Part shown: positions 34,422 to 43,470 of the stretch, in pieces
Layout: each line of letters begins with the position of its first letter
Position numbering within the stretch: the first letter of the stretch is position 1
Source of the DNA: CALKAL01 sp051846895
GTDB lineage: Bacteria; Bacillota; Bacilli; Bacillales; Alkalibacillaceae
DNA: 64,000 nt
Assembly: GCA_051846895.1 (NCBI GenBank)
Contig: JBPYCQ010000003.1
Location: forward strand, 62,001-126,000
Direction of reading: 5' to 3'
Program-made: the position numbers and the translations under genes
Notes under the pieces: model-generated
Seen by the model: the letters and a program-made list of their open reading frames with translations, nothing else
The model's database searches: none
Told to the model about the DNA's origin: nothing

Positions 34422-35111
34422 ATGGAATTATTATTCATCGATATTAACTGGGATATTTTTAAAGCTGTACTTATCATCATAGGTTTAGATTTGATTTTGG
34501 GTGGTGATAATGCTGTAGTTATTGCTATGGCGAGTCGGAATTTACCACAGAAAGGGCAAAATAAGGCCATTGTCATCGGAACAACATTAGCCATTATCGT
34601 TCGAGTTTGTTTAGCAGCAGTCGCGATTTATTTATTAACCATCCCATATGTTCAATTAATTGGAGGTTTATTCTTATTATATATCGCTTTAAAGCTTTTG
34701 ACCGACGGAAATGATGATCCAAATATTGAGTCCTCTACCACATTAATTGGGGCAGTAAAAACCATTGTTATTGCAGATGTTGTTATGGGCTTTGATAATG
34801 TACTAGCTATTGCAGCAGTCTCCGACGAAAATATTTATTTAATTATTACGGGTTTAATGATTTCCGTCCCAATTATTATTTTCGGTAGTAAAATTATACT
34901 TCGCTTAATGAACCGCTATCCACTAATTGTTTATGCAGGAGCTGCTTTATTAGCCTACACTAGTGCTGACTTAATTTTAAAAGAAGAAAGAATTGAAACA
35001 TATTTACTCCTTATTCCTTATGAAAAAATAATACTTCCTTTACTGTTTATTGTAATCGTTTGTTCTTTAGGGTATTCAATAAATAAAAACGCGAGCTATA
35101 AAAACAGTTAA
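34422..35111 (+). CDS. yjbE: TerC-family membrane protein YjbE
   Basis: 229 aa with seven membrane helices. The family signatures GLDLILGGDNAVVIAMASR near residue 21 and VIADVVMGFDNVLAIAAVS near 113 hold the Asp/Asn metal-binding residues. TerC/YjbE proteins are linked to manganese export and metalation of exoenzymes. GGAGG lies 8 nt before the ATG. It is in the conserved mecA-yjbE-spx neighbourhood. Confidence 0.92.
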   Translation: MELLFIDINWDIFKAVLIIIGLDLILGGDNAVVIAMASRNLPQKGQNKAIVIGTTLAIIVRVCLAAVAIYLLTIPYVQLIGGLFLLYIALKLLTDGNDDPNIESSTTLIGAVKTIVIADVVMGFDNVLAIAAVSDENIYLIITGLMISVPIIIFGSKIILRLMNRYPLIVYAGAALLAYTSADLILKEERIETYLLLIPYEKIILPLLFIVIVCSLGYSINKNASYKNS

Positions 35112-35123
35112 ACGCTTGTATTA

Positions 35124-35159
35124 AAAAAGTCGAATCAACTTAAGTTGACTCGACTTTTT
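35124..35159. terminator. Bidirectional terminator between yjbE and spx
   Basis: A long near-perfect palindrome: AAAAAGTCGA, one mismatch, TCAACTTAAGTTGA, then TCGACTTTTT. It serves both convergent genes. Confidence 0.9.
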
Positions 35160-35160
35160 A

Positions 35161-35556
35161 TTAGTTCACAAGACGTTGCGCTTCTCTTAATTGGAAGGTA
35201 CGTACTTTTCTTGGTAAGAATCTGCGAATTTCATCTTCGTTGTAACCAACTTGTAGTCGCTTCTCATCTATGATGATTGGGCGTCTTAACAAACCAGGAT
35301 TTTGTTGAATGAGATTAATTAAATCTTTAAGTGGCATTTGATCTAAACTAGTATCTAAAGATTGAAATACTTTAGAACGTGTTGAAATAATCTCATCTGT
35401 CCCATCTTCTGTCATACGCAAAATTTGTTTAATTTCTTCTTCTGTTAGTGACTCAGAGAATATATTTCTTTCTCTGTAAGGAATGTCATTTTCCTCTAAC
35501 CATGCTTTTGCTTTACGACAAGAAGTACAGCTAGGTGATGTAAATAAAGTAACCAT
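35161..35556 (-). CDS. spx: Transcriptional regulator Spx
   Basis: ArsC-family RNA-polymerase-binding regulator of disulphide stress, 131 aa, the same length as B. subtilis SpxA. It has the redox switch CTSC (residues 10-13), the RpoA-contact region near LLRRPIIIDEKRLQVGYNED, and ends RKVRTFQLREAQRLVN. The start at 35556 rather than three codons upstream is set by AAGGAGG. Spx is degraded by ClpXP with the SpxH adaptor encoded at 26778-27671. Confidence 0.96.
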   Translation of the reverse strand: MVTLFTSPSCTSCRKAKAWLEENDIPYRERNIFSESLTEEEIKQILRMTEDGTDEIISTRSKVFQSLDTSLDQMPLKDLINLIQQNPGLLRRPIIIDEKRLQVGYNEDEIRRFLPRKVRTFQLREAQRLVN

Positions 35557-35885
35557 GCTATTCATCCTCCTTAAAAGGATTGTTTATCCATTAACAGCAA
35601 TAAAAACTGTTCTTACTTTAAAATAAATATAATTTGCTATCCTTAATAAATTATACTATAATATGCTGTTCATGAATAGGGGATATCAGTACTTATTTAA
35701 AGTGTTCACAAAATGTTCAAATTTCATTTTTTTGCTAAAACATCTTATCTATGTTTTACCCTACTTTCGGACAAATAAACATATTTTTTTATAATATTTT
35801 TATTCGCTTTGTAATAATTTGTTTTAAAAAACTTATTCAATTCATAACTAAGAGGCTGCCTTATTTTAAGGGCAGCCTCTAATGA
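35557..35885. other. spx upstream region with hairpin after yjbC
   Basis: 329 bp. Near the yjbC end, AGAGGCTGCC/GGCAGCCTCT (35851-35880) is a 10-bp perfect hairpin right after the yjbC stop on the minus strand, without a strong T-run. The remainder is AT-rich promoter sequence for spx, with a TATAAT (minus strand) about 100 nt before the start. No small gene was seen. Confidence 0.6.
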
Positions 35886-36461
35886 TTATTTTAATTGTTT
35901 AAAAATATCTTCATCTCGGCTTTTATCAATTGTTAATACTTCACTTACTGGTTGATACGATTCTCCGTAAATTTCTTCATCTTTATACGTATGAATATCC
36001 TCGTACATTTTTTTCATTTTCTCATAAATAGCTTCTTCAGATTCTTCCTCAGGTGACCAAAACAATATTTCCATATCATTCACTTCTTTAGTCGCTAATG
36101 ATCTTCTCGAATACCCAATCCAATGTGCGTGTTTGAATTCTTCTCTTTGATAAAAACGTAATCGTTTCTCAGTGTCACTATCCTCATAATCGACAGGTTC
36201 AACCTCTAAAATAATCGGTTTCCCTTTCTTCTTTAATTTCTCCATAATTTGGTGCCCAATCCCTTTACCACGAGATTTTGGTGACACATAGACGTAATCT
36301 ATAAATATAAATGAATCAAATTCGGCGTACATTAAAACGTGGTACTTACCTTCATCTTTGTGATAGACATCGCCTTTTTCTTTTAATAACAATTCCATAT
36401 GCTCTTTTGATTTCATCTCTTCAACGGGAAAATATTGATTCAATTTTTCATACCAATTCAT
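35886..36461 (-). CDS. yjbC: GNAT acetyltransferase YjbC
   Basis: 191 aa. The acetyl-CoA-binding motif is VSPKSRGKGIGHQIMEKLKKKG near residue 58 (R-G-K-G-I-G). Further family strands are IILEVEPVD and RLRFYQREEFKHAHWIGYSR. A C-terminal acidic extension is present. In B. subtilis yjbC immediately precedes spx and can be co-transcribed with it; here the same order and strand are kept, with a hairpin between them. Confidence 0.88.
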   Translation of the reverse strand: MNWYEKLNQYFPVEEMKSKEHMELLLKEKGDVYHKDEGKYHVLMYAEFDSFIFIDYVYVSPKSRGKGIGHQIMEKLKKKGKPIILEVEPVDYEDSDTEKRLRFYQREEFKHAHWIGYSRRSLATKEVNDMEILFWSPEEESEEAIYEKMKKMYEDIHTYKDEEIYGESYQPVSEVLTIDKSRDEDIFKQLK

Positions 36462-36717
36462 GGATCTACTCCTTCGTTATCTTTTCTTCACCATTAGCAT
36501 GTTTAGAGTCGGTGATTTTTATCAGACATATTTAATTATAACGAAGAACCTTTATGTCGTTAAATTCACTATGACACGATGTACACGGATTATCATTGAT
36601 TAAGTGCGATTATATATCCTTCAGATTTAAAACTCTTATAAATCCATAAACACGCTCAATAATTCTTAAGTATCTTCTAAATTTGTAAAAAGAGAAACTC
36701 TCTTCACTTCCAAACCT

Positions 36718-36838
36718 TTTATGCGCGGAATTCACACATTTATGCGCGAATTTTTTTATTTATGAGCGCTTTTTTCTGTTTATGCGCGAAAAAATTCGTT
36801 TATGCGCGCTTTTTGGAATTTATGCGCGATTTAAAAAA
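36718..36838. repeat. Intergenic array of six 20-21-bp units, core TTTATGCGCG
   Basis: Six units start with TTTATGCGCG (the third reads TTTATGAGCG) followed by 10-11 variable, mostly A/T bases. Unit starts are at about 36718, 36739, 36759, 36779, 36799 and 36819. It occupies most of the gap between yjbC and the glycosidase gene; 36462-36717 holds nothing else that I can identify. No ORF runs through it convincingly. It resembles in layout, but not sequence, the arrays near 52.3, 55.5 and 63.0 kb. Confidence 0.85.
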
Positions 36839-36862
36839 CTCCCAGGCATTTGCCTAGGAGTT
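36837..36862 (-). terminator. Terminator of glycosidase gene
   Basis: The stem AACTCC/GGAGTT plus inner AGGC/GCCT with loop ATTT and a TTTTTT run on the minus strand abuts the repeat array. Confidence 0.85.
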
Positions 36863-36869
36863 CGAAAAA

Positions 36870-38096
36870 TTATTGTCGCGGATCAAAATCTACACCGCGA
36901 GTATATTTATTACTCGGATCCCATAACAAATATTCATGGATTCCATTGTCATATAATGCATTAATTTGTGCTTGCACTTCATTCACACCGTATAGAAATG
37001 CTTGACCACGTGGATATAACCAAGTAGCGCTAAAATCTTGAATCCACGGACGGCTAACTGGAGGTTCGCTTAATTTAGCTAACACTTCATTCTCTGCCTT
37101 AGAATATTCATCTACTAAACGGTACGGTTCTTTATCAGGCATAGGTATTCCAAAATAATGTGGCCCCCAATGGCTTGGATAAATCATTGAAGAAATAACA
37201 TCAACATTTTCAGAAATTCTAGAAAAGTTTTGCCCAATTCCAGGCGCTTCTTTAATTGTTGCTGAGTATCCAAAGATATCAACTGCTACATCTACCCCAT
37301 ATGGTTCTAATTCTTTTTTTGCATAAGCTACGAAGTCTGTTACTGCATCCACACGTTGCAGAACTTCATCGTAATCTTCAGAGTCATAATTACCTAACCC
37401 ATATTCTAAAATTTCATCTCTTGTTTCAAAACCTTCAGGAAAACGAACATAATCAAATTGAATTTCTTGGAAGCCTAACTTAGCGGCTTCCTTCGCAATT
37501 TCAACGTTATATTTCCAAACATCTTCTATAAAAGGATTAACAAAAGCTTCTTCTCTGCCGTTTTTCCACACTTTACCGTGATCTAAAAATGACCATTCAG
37601 GATGCTTCATAGCTAATTCAGTATCTTTAAAAACTACAATTCTAGCAATCGGATAAATTTGTTCTTCTTCTAATCTTTCAAGCATGGCACGTGCGTCTTT
37701 GATATAATTTCTTGAAATATCATAAAATGGTGAGTCTTCATCATGCTTATAAGTGATATTACCCCAGTCATCCTTAATATCTATAACCATTGCATTTAAT
37801 TCTGTTTCATTAATGAACGAAATTAAATCTTCAAATCTAGAATTACCAGCTGAATGTCCTGTTAAATAAATACCTCTAACAGCATCAGGATACTCAAAGT
37901 GCAGGCCAGAATCCCAAATATATCTTGGTAATGGGTCTGGTAAATAGCGATCTTCTATTTTCGTATCAAAAGTTGAAAGAAAATTAACTTCTACCACTAC
38001 ATTTTCCGGTTCTTGATCTTCAGCTTGAACGACGACAAATGTCGATAAAAAAATGAGTAAAACTAAACTCATTGAAATGGACAGCTTTTTTTTCAT
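36870..38096 (-). CDS. Secreted putative glycoside hydrolase (DUF4015-like)
   Basis: 408 aa with a signal peptide (residues 1-25, cleavage after VQA). The body is a TIM-barrel-like putative glycosidase: VRGIYLTGHSAG near 74, AMVIDIKDDWGNI near 105, GFQEIQFDYVRFPEG near 203 (Asp/Glu candidates) and DVAVDIFGYSA near 265. The family is annotated from sequence as glycosyl hydrolase but the substrate is unknown. It stands where B. subtilis has the opp operon. Confidence 0.8.
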   Translation of the reverse strand: MKKKLSISMSLVLLIFLSTFVVVQAEDQEPENVVVEVNFLSTFDTKIEDRYLPDPLPRYIWDSGLHFEYPDAVRGIYLTGHSAGNSRFEDLISFINETELNAMVIDIKDDWGNITYKHDEDSPFYDISRNYIKDARAMLERLEEEQIYPIARIVVFKDTELAMKHPEWSFLDHGKVWKNGREEAFVNPFIEDVWKYNVEIAKEAAKLGFQEIQFDYVRFPEGFETRDEILEYGLGNYDSEDYDEVLQRVDAVTDFVAYAKKELEPYGVDVAVDIFGYSATIKEAPGIGQNFSRISENVDVISSMIYPSHWGPHYFGIPMPDKEPYRLVDEYSKAENEVLAKLSEPPVSRPWIQDFSATWLYPRGQAFLYGVNEVQAQINALYDNGIHEYLLWDPSNKYTRGVDFDPRQ

Positions 38097-38241
38097 CCTC
38101 GTATTTCCCCCAGTTGATTTCTTTTATTTTTATTATAATATAGCTATCTAGTAAATGATATGCCATTTTATAAATTGGTAGAAAAAAGATATATTTTTTT
38201 ACAAAATTCCACGAAAAATGTATAAGAAATTCGACAATAAA

Positions 38242-38268
38242 AATGCACCCCTTAGTCAGAGGTGCATT
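38242..38268 (-). terminator. Terminator of the YtkA-like lipoprotein operon
   Basis: The stem AATGCACC/GGTGCATT with an A-run upstream on the plus strand (T-run on the minus strand) follows the stop at 38277. Confidence 0.8.
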
Positions 38269-38276
38269 CTTACATA

Positions 38277-39020
38277 TTAATTAACATTAATTTCATATTC
38301 TTCATGTTCATGGAGGGCTTCCCCATCTTCCACATGAATCACAACTGAATAGTTTCCTTTTTGTTCAAATGTATAATTTCCGATATATTCTCCAGCACTG
38401 GTTTCATCCGTATCGACCCAACTTGATTCACCGTCATTAGTAATTTCATAACGCACATTCACATCTCTAAGTGGATGACCGTCCAGTTGCAGATGAACAA
38501 TTAAATCGACTGATTTACCGGCTTGAGCATTTTCTGGTTTCATAAAATGTAAAGCAAAACCGTCGCTACTTTCATGATCATGATGGTCGTCTTCACTTGA
38601 ACCTTCACCTACAATAATCGACTTTAGAGGCATAGTATGTTGATCTTTAGCGGTTGTATGAGCGAACATTTCATAGACGGCATCTTCACTAAAAACAACC
38701 TCAGCAGTATATGTTCCGTCTCCGTGATTTTCCGAATCTACCATCACACTATCTTCTTTATTTCCTTTTACCCAATATTCAAAGACGACCTCTTCAGCGT
38801 CTGTAACTTTCTCATCACCGTAGGTCACGATTGCCTTAAGTTCAACAGTTTCTCCAACTTCTACATGTTCAGGAATAATGAAATCAACTTTCAATTCAAC
38901 TAATTCATCAGATTCATGTTCATGATTCTGTGGTTCACTTTTATCTTCCTTATCACTTCCACAAGCAACTAAAATACCAACCATCATCATTAACATGATT
39001 ACAAATAGTTTACGCTTCAT
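38277..39020 (-). CDS. Lipoprotein with two YtkA-like domains and a His-rich linker
   Basis: 247 aa. The signal peptide ends at the lipobox LVAC (Cys20). Residues 45-140 and 155-247 are two FixH/YtkA-like Ig folds (VEVGETVELKAIVTYG and AQAGKSVDLIVHLQLDG). His/Asp-rich stretches (NHEHESDEL, DDHHDHESSD, HEHEEY) flank each domain and could bind Cu or Zn. It follows a Cys-rich HTH regulator on the same strand (24-nt gap), which makes a metal-responsive operon plausible. No copper transporter is nearby. Confidence 0.8.
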   Translation of the reverse strand: MKRKLFVIMLMMMVGILVACGSDKEDKSEPQNHEHESDELVELKVDFIIPEHVEVGETVELKAIVTYGDEKVTDAEEVVFEYWVKGNKEDSVMVDSENHGDGTYTAEVVFSEDAVYEMFAHTTAKDQHTMPLKSIIVGEGSSEDDHHDHESSDGFALHFMKPENAQAGKSVDLIVHLQLDGHPLRDVNVRYEITNDGESSWVDTDETSAGEYIGNYTFEQKGNYSVVIHVEDGEALHEHEEYEINVN

Positions 39021-39044
39021 AATTATCCTCCTGATTAATTGTCT

Positions 39045-39623
39045 TTAATTATGATGACAATGCTCATTACTCATTTTTTGATTAATAACATCTATCGCTT
39101 CACGATGACTATAAACGTTTCCACCAAAACCTTTGACAAACTTATTCGCATGATCATTCCACTCAAAGGTTAACACTTGTGGCTGACAACATCCCACCTG
39201 AATGGACGTATCCATGACATACCAAGCTGAAGAGGCACTTATTGTTGTCTGTCTAAAAAAGTCTGGGCAAATTGCCTGTACAACTGAATGGCCTAACTGT
39301 TGTGTGCGGAGTAATCCACAATGTGCACAACAGGCTACTTCAATTTGATGGTTTGTTAGAATAATACGATAAGCTAAACGCTCGTTCACTTGACGCTGAC
39401 AAAGAATACATTGCTTAGACAATTTCATATTCGGTTGTTCATGTCGAATCAATGAAATTCCACCAAACGTTTTTTCTACCAATCCTTCATTAATTAAAGG
39501 TTTTAAATCACGGTGGATCGTCATTTCTGAAACATTTAGTTCTTTACTTAAATCGGATATTCTCAAATGATGGTGCTCAATGATCAGTTCTTTAATTCTT
39601 TTTTGCCGTTCTGATGGCAGCAT
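39045..39623 (-). CDS. DeoR-type HTH fused to a Cys-rich NosL-like domain
   Basis: 192 aa. Residues 1-58 are a DeoR-type winged helix (RISDLSKELNVSEMTIHRDL and LVEKTFGGI). Residues 70-190 carry CxxC pairs (CILC, CCAHC), another CC and a C-terminal CHH. Its pattern SSAWYVMDTS...CCQPQVLTFEWNDHANKFVKGFGGNVYSHREAI resembles NosL, a copper-binding lipoprotein, but without a lipobox. This is likely a cytoplasmic metal sensor that controls the following YtkA-like lipoprotein. The NosL likeness is from my reading of the sequence, not a search. Confidence 0.75.
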   Translation of the reverse strand: MLPSERQKRIKELIIEHHHLRISDLSKELNVSEMTIHRDLKPLINEGLVEKTFGGISLIRHEQPNMKLSKQCILCQRQVNERLAYRIILTNHQIEVACCAHCGLLRTQQLGHSVVQAICPDFFRQTTISASSAWYVMDTSIQVGCCQPQVLTFEWNDHANKFVKGFGGNVYSHREAIDVINQKMSNEHCHHN

Positions 39624-39872
39624 GTAATCACCTCTATCTCTGATAACGTTTTAACAAACCGCAACAACTTCTAACATAGATTTTACAGCATCACCTTAAT
39701 GAATCAATGGACAATGATTGAATTATGTGTGACTAAAATGTGAACGTTAACCCTTAACATCTTTAACAAAGTGTAACATCATTAAACCTAAACTCAACAA
39801 AGGAGATGACTAGTCATTAAACATCTATTTGTCTAGATTCTGTTCACTCTTTTTAATTTATTTGTTTAATAC

Positions 39873-39901
39873 TTGCACTTCCAAAAAATGAACTATATAA
39901 T
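39873..39901 (+). promoter_or_regulatory. Sigma-A promoter of trpS
   Basis: TTGCAC (39873-39878), a 17-nt spacer and TATAAT (39896-39901) form a near-consensus sigma-A promoter immediately before the T-box leader. 39624-39872, upstream, shows nothing else convincing. Confidence 0.75.
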
Positions 39902-39909
39902 ATATCAAA

Positions 39910-40115
39910 ATAAATATTATTAGCAATGAGAAAGGCGTAGTACTATTTACCCTCTGATTTCAGAGAGCTTGTGGTTGGTGGAAACAAGTATCATGGTAAA
40001 AAGGAATTGGACTTTTGAGCTATTTATTAAAGAGCGACCTTATTTTTTAGAATAAGGTAATCAGGGTGGTACCGCGATCCATTCGTCCCTATTTGTGGGG
40101 ATGAGTGGATTTTTT
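39910..40115 (+). promoter_or_regulatory. T-box leader (tryptophan) of trpS
   Basis: The T-box core AGGGTGGTACCGCG lies at about 40061-40074. The Stem I start is AATGAGAAAGGCG near 39924, and the specifier codon TGG sits at 40008-40010 in GGAATTGGACTTTTGAG, matching tRNA-Trp. The terminator hairpin ATCCA...TGGAT with a T-run is at about 40077-40114. Uncharged tRNA-Trp should switch the leader to antitermination and raise trpS expression. Confidence 0.93.
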
Positions 40116-40147
40116 GATGTTTTTCAATAATGAAAGGAGAAATAATC

Positions 40148-41146
40148 ATGACAGAAACTATTTTTTCAGGCATTCAACCATCAGGATCACTAACTATTGG
40201 CAACTACTTAGGAGCGATGAAGCAATTCCCAGAGTTACAAGATAACTATAATAGTTATTTTTGTATCGTTGATTATCATGCTATAACCGTTCCACAAGAT
40301 CGATTAAAGCTTCGTGATCAAACACGGTCACTTGCTGCGATGTATATTGCATGTGGAATAGATCCGGAGAAAGCGACGTTATTCATCCAATCTGAAGTAA
40401 GTGCTCACGCAGAACTGGCATGGATTTTACAATGTGTCGCAACAGTCGGAGAGCTTGAACGAATGACACAATATAAAGATAAGTCTGAAGGGAAAGAATC
40501 CGTATCAGCTGGCTTATTAACTTATCCACCATTAATGGCTGCAGATATTTTGTTATATGGAACAAATATCGTCCCAGTCGGCGATGATCAAAAGCAACAT
40601 ATTGAGCTAACTCGTGATTTAGCTGAACGTTTTAATAAACGTTATAACGATATTTTCGTTGTCCCGGATATTCGCATTCAAAAAGTTGGAGCAAGAGTGA
40701 TGTCTCTTCAAAATCCAACAAAGAAAATGAGTAAGTCTGATGATAATCATAAAGCTACTATTTTCATGTTAGATGAGCCTAAACAAATCGAAAAGAAAAT
40801 TAAAAGTGCTGTAACCGATTCTGAAGGAATTGTTGAATATGATAAAGAGAATAAACCAGGAATTACCAATTTATTGAACATCTATGCTGGTTTTTCAGGA
40901 AAATCAGTCGAGCAATTAGTTGAGCAATACGAAGGAAAAGGATACGGAGAATTCAAAGGTGATTTGGCTGAAGTTGTCGTGAATTACTTAAAGCCTATCC
41001 AGGAAAGATATTATGAACTGTACGAATCTGAAGAATTAGATCGAATTTTAGATCATGGACGAGAAAAAGCAGAATTCGTTGCCCAAAAAACACTTAAAAA
41101 GGCTAAAAAGGCAATGGGGATTGGCCGCGTACATTTAAAAAGATAG
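40148..41146 (+). CDS. trpS: Tryptophanyl-tRNA synthetase
   Basis: Class I synthetase of 332 aa. The HIGH-type motif is SGSLTIGNYLGA (residues 11-22), the KMSKS motif KKMSKSDDN near 193, and GDDQKQHIELTRDLAERFN near 140. The ATG at 40148 has GAAAGGAG 9 nt upstream. The T-box leader directly upstream carries a Trp specifier, confirming the amino acid. Confidence 0.97.
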   Translation: MTETIFSGIQPSGSLTIGNYLGAMKQFPELQDNYNSYFCIVDYHAITVPQDRLKLRDQTRSLAAMYIACGIDPEKATLFIQSEVSAHAELAWILQCVATVGELERMTQYKDKSEGKESVSAGLLTYPPLMAADILLYGTNIVPVGDDQKQHIELTRDLAERFNKRYNDIFVVPDIRIQKVGARVMSLQNPTKKMSKSDDNHKATIFMLDEPKQIEKKIKSAVTDSEGIVEYDKENKPGITNLLNIYAGFSGKSVEQLVEQYEGKGYGEFKGDLAEVVVNYLKPIQERYYELYESEELDRILDHGREKAEFVAQKTLKKAKKAMGIGRVHLKR

Positions 41147-41241
41147 TTTACGTATTTTTCCCAGTTGCAATATGATTTCGATAACCAATCAATTTGGTTG
41201 GTAATAGCATAGCTGTTGAAATTTAATAATAACATTAAAAA

Positions 41242-41264
41242 GAGCTGGGCAATCGACCCAGCTT
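41242..41264. terminator. Terminator between trpS and yjbA
   Basis: The stem AGCTGGG/CCCAGCT with a minus-strand T-run lies between the convergent genes. Confidence 0.75.
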
Positions 41265-41267
41265 CAG

Positions 41268-42014
41268 TTATTTCAACACATTTCGTTTTGTCTGTTCTAG
41301 CTCCCACAACCTTTCAAAAAACGGTTGTCCTTTAGCCATTTTTTCGCATAACTCTTCGTGCTTTTCTCCCCAACCAACTTTCACTTCATTCATTAACAAA
41401 TTAAATCCTTCTTCAAAAGTGACTGTTTGAATATCTTCGTATAATTCAGGGCGCCACTCAGTTAACCAATATCGTAGTTCATCAATTCTTTGACTTTGAT
41501 TTAGTTGGTCAATCATCAGCATTAACAAGTGTTTCAGCTGTCTTTCTTTTCTCGTTAAACCAGCCATATATTTTGGCTCAAGTGATAATAAATGATGTTT
41601 CTTATTAACCTCTTCAACAGGAAATTCTTCAGGGTGCTTTGATTTAACTAAATCTAATACTAGTCGTTCTTGTCTAGGGATTAACCTGCTTTTTCTAACT
41701 GGTATTTCATAACCTAACGTATCTACTACTAACGCATGATTACCGTCTGATATGACAAAAGCATAATCAAGTGGGATTCTCTTATGATGTTTTTTTAAAT
41801 ATGCTCTTTGGTATACAGATTCCAATAATGGCCTCGGGATATCTTGCATACTGTTCTCTATGTAATCATACAAGTAATGTTCCACATGCACGACGGGTAC
41901 TTGGTCTAGTAATTCTATGGTGTCATCCTTTCGCCACTCATGAAAGTGACAAACATTATATCCATTTTCTTCGCCCTCAAACCAATTGACCCAAATATCA
42001 TGAACATACAACAT
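41268..42014 (-). CDS. yjbA: UPF0736/DUF3603 protein YjbA
   Basis: 248 aa, cytoplasmic, highly conserved in bacilli. The opening LYVHDIWVNWFEGEENGYNVCHFHEWRK and RSRLIPRQERLVLDLV are family-diagnostic. Function is unknown. It is adjacent and convergent to trpS, as in B. subtilis. Confidence 0.9.
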   Translation of the reverse strand: MLYVHDIWVNWFEGEENGYNVCHFHEWRKDDTIELLDQVPVVHVEHYLYDYIENSMQDIPRPLLESVYQRAYLKKHHKRIPLDYAFVISDGNHALVVDTLGYEIPVRKSRLIPRQERLVLDLVKSKHPEEFPVEEVNKKHHLLSLEPKYMAGLTRKERQLKHLLMLMIDQLNQSQRIDELRYWLTEWRPELYEDIQTVTFEEGFNLLMNEVKVGWGEKHEELCEKMAKGQPFFERLWELEQTKRNVLK

Positions 42015-42087
42015 CGCAATCCCTCACTTTTCATAATCTTCCATATACGCTCATTATGACCAAGTGACTATTTTTTTATTCTTAAAT

Positions 42088-42294
42088 TTATGAACCAAAT
42101 GGGCTTTTATACATTCCTAAAATCATAAAAAAAATACCAATTGGAAGCATATAACACTCTGGTCTTTTATATATAAACAATAAAAAGTCAAAAATGTTCA
42201 TACCAACAGGCAAAAAATTTAAATACCCAATGATTGATACCCCACCTACACACGTAAAACCAAAACCAATTAAGAATAAAACTAATTGCCACAT
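42088..42294 (-). CDS. Small two-TM membrane protein of unknown function
   Basis: 68 aa from the ATG at 42294, which has TTGGAGG upstream. Two hydrophobic segments (MWQLVLFLIGFGFTCVGGVS and YMLPIGIFFMILGMY) flank a loop with NIFDFLLFIYKRPE. No family is assigned with confidence; small proteins of this type are common beside yjbA in bacilli. Confidence 0.65.
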   Translation of the reverse strand: MWQLVLFLIGFGFTCVGGVSIIGYLNFLPVGMNIFDFLLFIYKRPECYMLPIGIFFMILGMYKSPFGS

Positions 42295-42439
42295 TTTGTA
42301 ACCTCCAAGCCTGTCCACTCGTCTAATTCATATATATGAGTTAGTTGTAAAAAATATTTAAAGAATAGACACTTTACTTATTGTCAAATTAGTAGTAAAT
42401 TTTTACTTAACGTGTATTTTGCAGAGAGAGGGAAAACGT

Positions 42440-43465
42440 ATGGTAGATAAACGAAAAGAGAGAAAATTAAGAAAGAGGAGAAGACGAAGAAAAACGATTC
42501 TTTCAATTATTCTAGTCTTATTCCTCAGTTCATTAATTTTTGTTATATATGAATACAATGCAGGTAAGAATGCTGCTGAAGAAGAAGTTAAAGACATTTG
42601 GGATCAGGAAGAAAAGGAAAAGCGTGAAGAAGAGTTCCAAGGTACTGAACAAGTCAATAAAAAACAAACAAACGTGTTAATTCTTGGTGAGGATTCAGAT
42701 AAATATGGTATTTCACGTACAGATACAATCATGATTGGGCAATATGATGAAGATGAAAATAGAGCTAAACTTGTCTCAATCATGCGTGATACTTATGTCA
42801 ATATCCCAGGTCATGGTTATAATAAAATTAACGCCGCCTTCGCATATGGGGGCCCAGAATTACTGAGACAGACGATTGAAGAAAATTTTGGCATAGATAT
42901 TCATTATTATGCCATTGTTAACTTCCAAGGTTTTGAACGAATTGTAGATACAATTGCACCAGATGGAATTGAAATAGAAGTTGAAAAACGGATGTACTAT
43001 TTCGATAACCTTGGTGATGTAACAATTGATTTACAACCTGGATTACAAAAACTAAATGGTGAAAACTTATTAGACTATGCTCGTTTCCGTGCAGATTCAG
43101 AAAATGATTTTGGAAGAGTACGCAGACAACAACAAGTCATGAGTGCATTAAAAGATGAGATTGTATCATTTACTTCGATTTGGAAAATCCCTAGAGCTAT
43201 TGGAACAATCGTACCTTATGTCGACACGAATATGTCTAGTAGTAAAATTTTGTCAATTGCGACTGATTTCTTAATGGACGTACCTGATGAAATTGAGACG
43301 ATGAGAATCCCTGTTGATGGATCATGGTGGGATTCAACTTATGAACATGCAGGAGCTGTTTTAGAAATTGATGAGCAAAAGAATATTGATGCATTGCATG
43401 AATTTTTGAATGTAGAAGATAAAGAAAAAGAGGAACAAGAGTTAGGAACTGAAACAGAACAATAA
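42440..43465 (+). CDS. LytR-CpsA-Psr (LCP) family cell-wall polymer ligase
   Basis: 341 aa. A basic N-terminus (KRKERKLRKRRRRRK) precedes one membrane helix (about 20-40). The extracellular LCP domain has ISRTDTIMIGQYDE near residue 90, VSIMRDTYVNIPGHG near 112, NKINAAFAYGGP near 129 and LDYARFRADSENDFGRVRRQQQV near 212, including the conserved Arg and Asp that bind lipid pyrophosphate. LCP enzymes attach teichoic acid or other glycopolymers to peptidoglycan. The ATG at 42440 is chosen since GAGAGAGGG lies upstream. Confidence 0.93.
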   Translation: MVDKRKERKLRKRRRRRKTILSIILVLFLSSLIFVIYEYNAGKNAAEEEVKDIWDQEEKEKREEEFQGTEQVNKKQTNVLILGEDSDKYGISRTDTIMIGQYDEDENRAKLVSIMRDTYVNIPGHGYNKINAAFAYGGPELLRQTIEENFGIDIHYYAIVNFQGFERIVDTIAPDGIEIEVEKRMYYFDNLGDVTIDLQPGLQKLNGENLLDYARFRADSENDFGRVRRQQQVMSALKDEIVSFTSIWKIPRAIGTIVPYVDTNMSSSKILSIATDFLMDVPDEIETMRIPVDGSWWDSTYEHAGAVLEIDEQKNIDALHEFLNVEDKEKEEQELGTETEQ

Positions 43466-43470
43466 TAACC

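Noticed and set aside
36718..36838. CRISPR array
   Set aside because: The period is only 20-21 nt, the cores are 10 nt and the fillers are A/T low-complexity; there is no leader and no cas genes. The same applies to the three other arrays.
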